Positions 5,446-5,757 of a DNA stretch of 5,757 bases are shown piece by piece. The DNA is taken from assembly GCA_903889785.1 (NCBI GenBank), contig CAISYT010000198.1, positions 1-5,757 on the forward strand, read 5' to 3'. The first letter of the stretch is position 1. The number at the start of each line of letters is the position of its first letter. The DNA is from an uncultured Caulobacterales bacterium (GTDB taxonomy: Bacteria; Pseudomonadota; Alphaproteobacteria; Caulobacterales; Caulobacteraceae). Below the pieces are notes generated by a model. The model was not told the origin of the DNA. It saw nothing but the letters and a program-made list of their open reading frames with translations, and searched no databases. The translations under genes were made by a program, and so were the position numbers.

Positions 5446-5757
5446 ATGGCCGTAGTGATCCCCTTCGTCAGAGATTTCGACTTCGCCTACGGGCGCTGCG
5501 ACGTGGTCTCGCCGGGCATCAGACGCGTGGTCGCGAACAATCCTGGGCCGTTCACCTTCACGGGCACAGGCACCTATATCGTCGGCCATGGCGAGGTGGC
5601 GGTGATCGATCCGGGTCCGGCGCTCGATACGCATCTGGCCGCGATCCTGACCGCCATCAAGCACGAGCGCGTCACCGCGATCCTGATTACGCACGACCAC
5701 TCTGATCATTCGCCCCTGGCCGCGCGACTGTCGAAACTGACTGGGGCACCGGTGTAC
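5446..5757 (+). CDS. MBL-fold metallo-hydrolase (LACTB2-like), 3' truncated by window edge
   Basis: The first 104 residues of a metallo-beta-lactamase-fold protein; the frame is open to the window end. The start is ATG 5446, with AAAGG (5434-5438) 7 nt upstream. The N terminus shows the early beta-sandwich pattern NNPGPFTFTGTGTYIVG (about 31-47), then VAVIDPGP (52-59), where the Asp begins the usual MBL strand-turn. The metal-binding motif THDHSDH is at 82-88, giving His83, His85, Asp87 and His88 of HxHxDH, enough to bind two metal ions with downstream ligands that are not visible. The GP-x-T-x-x-GTxTY segment resembles LACTB2-type hydrolases more than ETHE1 persulfide dioxygenase or glyoxalase II, but the substrate cannot be decided from this part. 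No signal peptide is seen, so it is probably cytoplasmic. It is in the same direction as the DUF442-type gene, but 316 bp away with its own candidate promoter. Confidence 0.88.
   Translation, partial: MAVVIPFVRDFDFAYGRCDVVSPGIRRVVANNPGPFTFTGTGTYIVGHGEVAVIDPGPALDTHLAAILTAIKHERVTAILITHDHSDHSPLAARLSKLTGAPVY

Noticed and set aside
5377..5709. 110-residue minus-strand frame over the MBL gene
   Set aside because: It is the shadow of a well-supported metal-binding protein on the other strand and has no family resemblance.
1..5757. Mobile element, CRISPR, toxin-antitoxin or defence system
   Set aside because: No transposase, integrase, direct-repeat array, terminal repeats or paired small genes of such type are visible. 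All large frames belong to housekeeping-type families with matching codon style.

Overview
The window reads as ordinary chromosomal DNA from a high-GC alphaproteobacterium, most likely near Caulobacterales. The evidence is strong G/C bias at third codon positions, protein sequences of alphaproteobacterial style, and two promoter-like sites that resemble the Caulobacter housekeeping pattern (TTGaCg, a short spacer, then GCtANAWC). The taxonomic placement is an inference from style, not from a marker gene. I see no tRNA, rRNA, insertion sequence, phage gene or CRISPR array.

Layout: (1) Positions 1-1203, plus strand: the C-terminal two thirds of a 67K-type signal peptide peptidase SppA, an envelope serine protease, cut by the left edge of the window. 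(2) Positions 4629 down to 1236, minus strand: a compact oligopeptide ABC importer operon in the order oppB (permease), oppC (permease), oppA (substrate-binding lipoprotein). Both junctions are 4-bp ATGA overlaps, which implies translational coupling. The operon runs tail to tail into sppA with a 32-bp gap. It contains no ATPase gene. (3) Positions 4630-4730: a divergent intergenic region with a good candidate promoter for the opp operon. (4) Positions 4731-5129, plus strand: a 132-residue TIGR01244/DUF442-type sulfurtransferase or phosphatase-like protein with a CRSGTRS active loop. (5) Positions 5130-5445: a 316-bp gap holding a probable tiny lipoprotein gene on the minus strand, a hairpin between convergent stops, an imperfect inverted repeat and a candidate promoter. 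(6) Positions 5446-5757, plus strand: the N-terminal 104 residues of a metallo-beta-lactamase-fold hydrolase with an HxHxDH motif, cut by the right edge.

How the genes may work together: OppA would be a lipid-anchored protein that captures peptides in the periplasm. OppB and OppC would form the inner-membrane channel, and the ATPase(s) must come from elsewhere in the genome. SppA cleaves leftover signal peptides at the membrane, so a peptide-turnover theme shared with the importer is possible, but the two are transcribed convergently and no functional link is shown. The DUF442-type protein and the MBL-fold hydrolase echo the domain pair fused in Blh proteins, but here they are separate genes with a probable gene between them.

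I did not find a clearly novel system. The points most worth a second look are the ATPase-less oppBCA operon with its substrate-binding gene last, the small lipoprotein candidate, and the structured intergenic region before the MBL gene.
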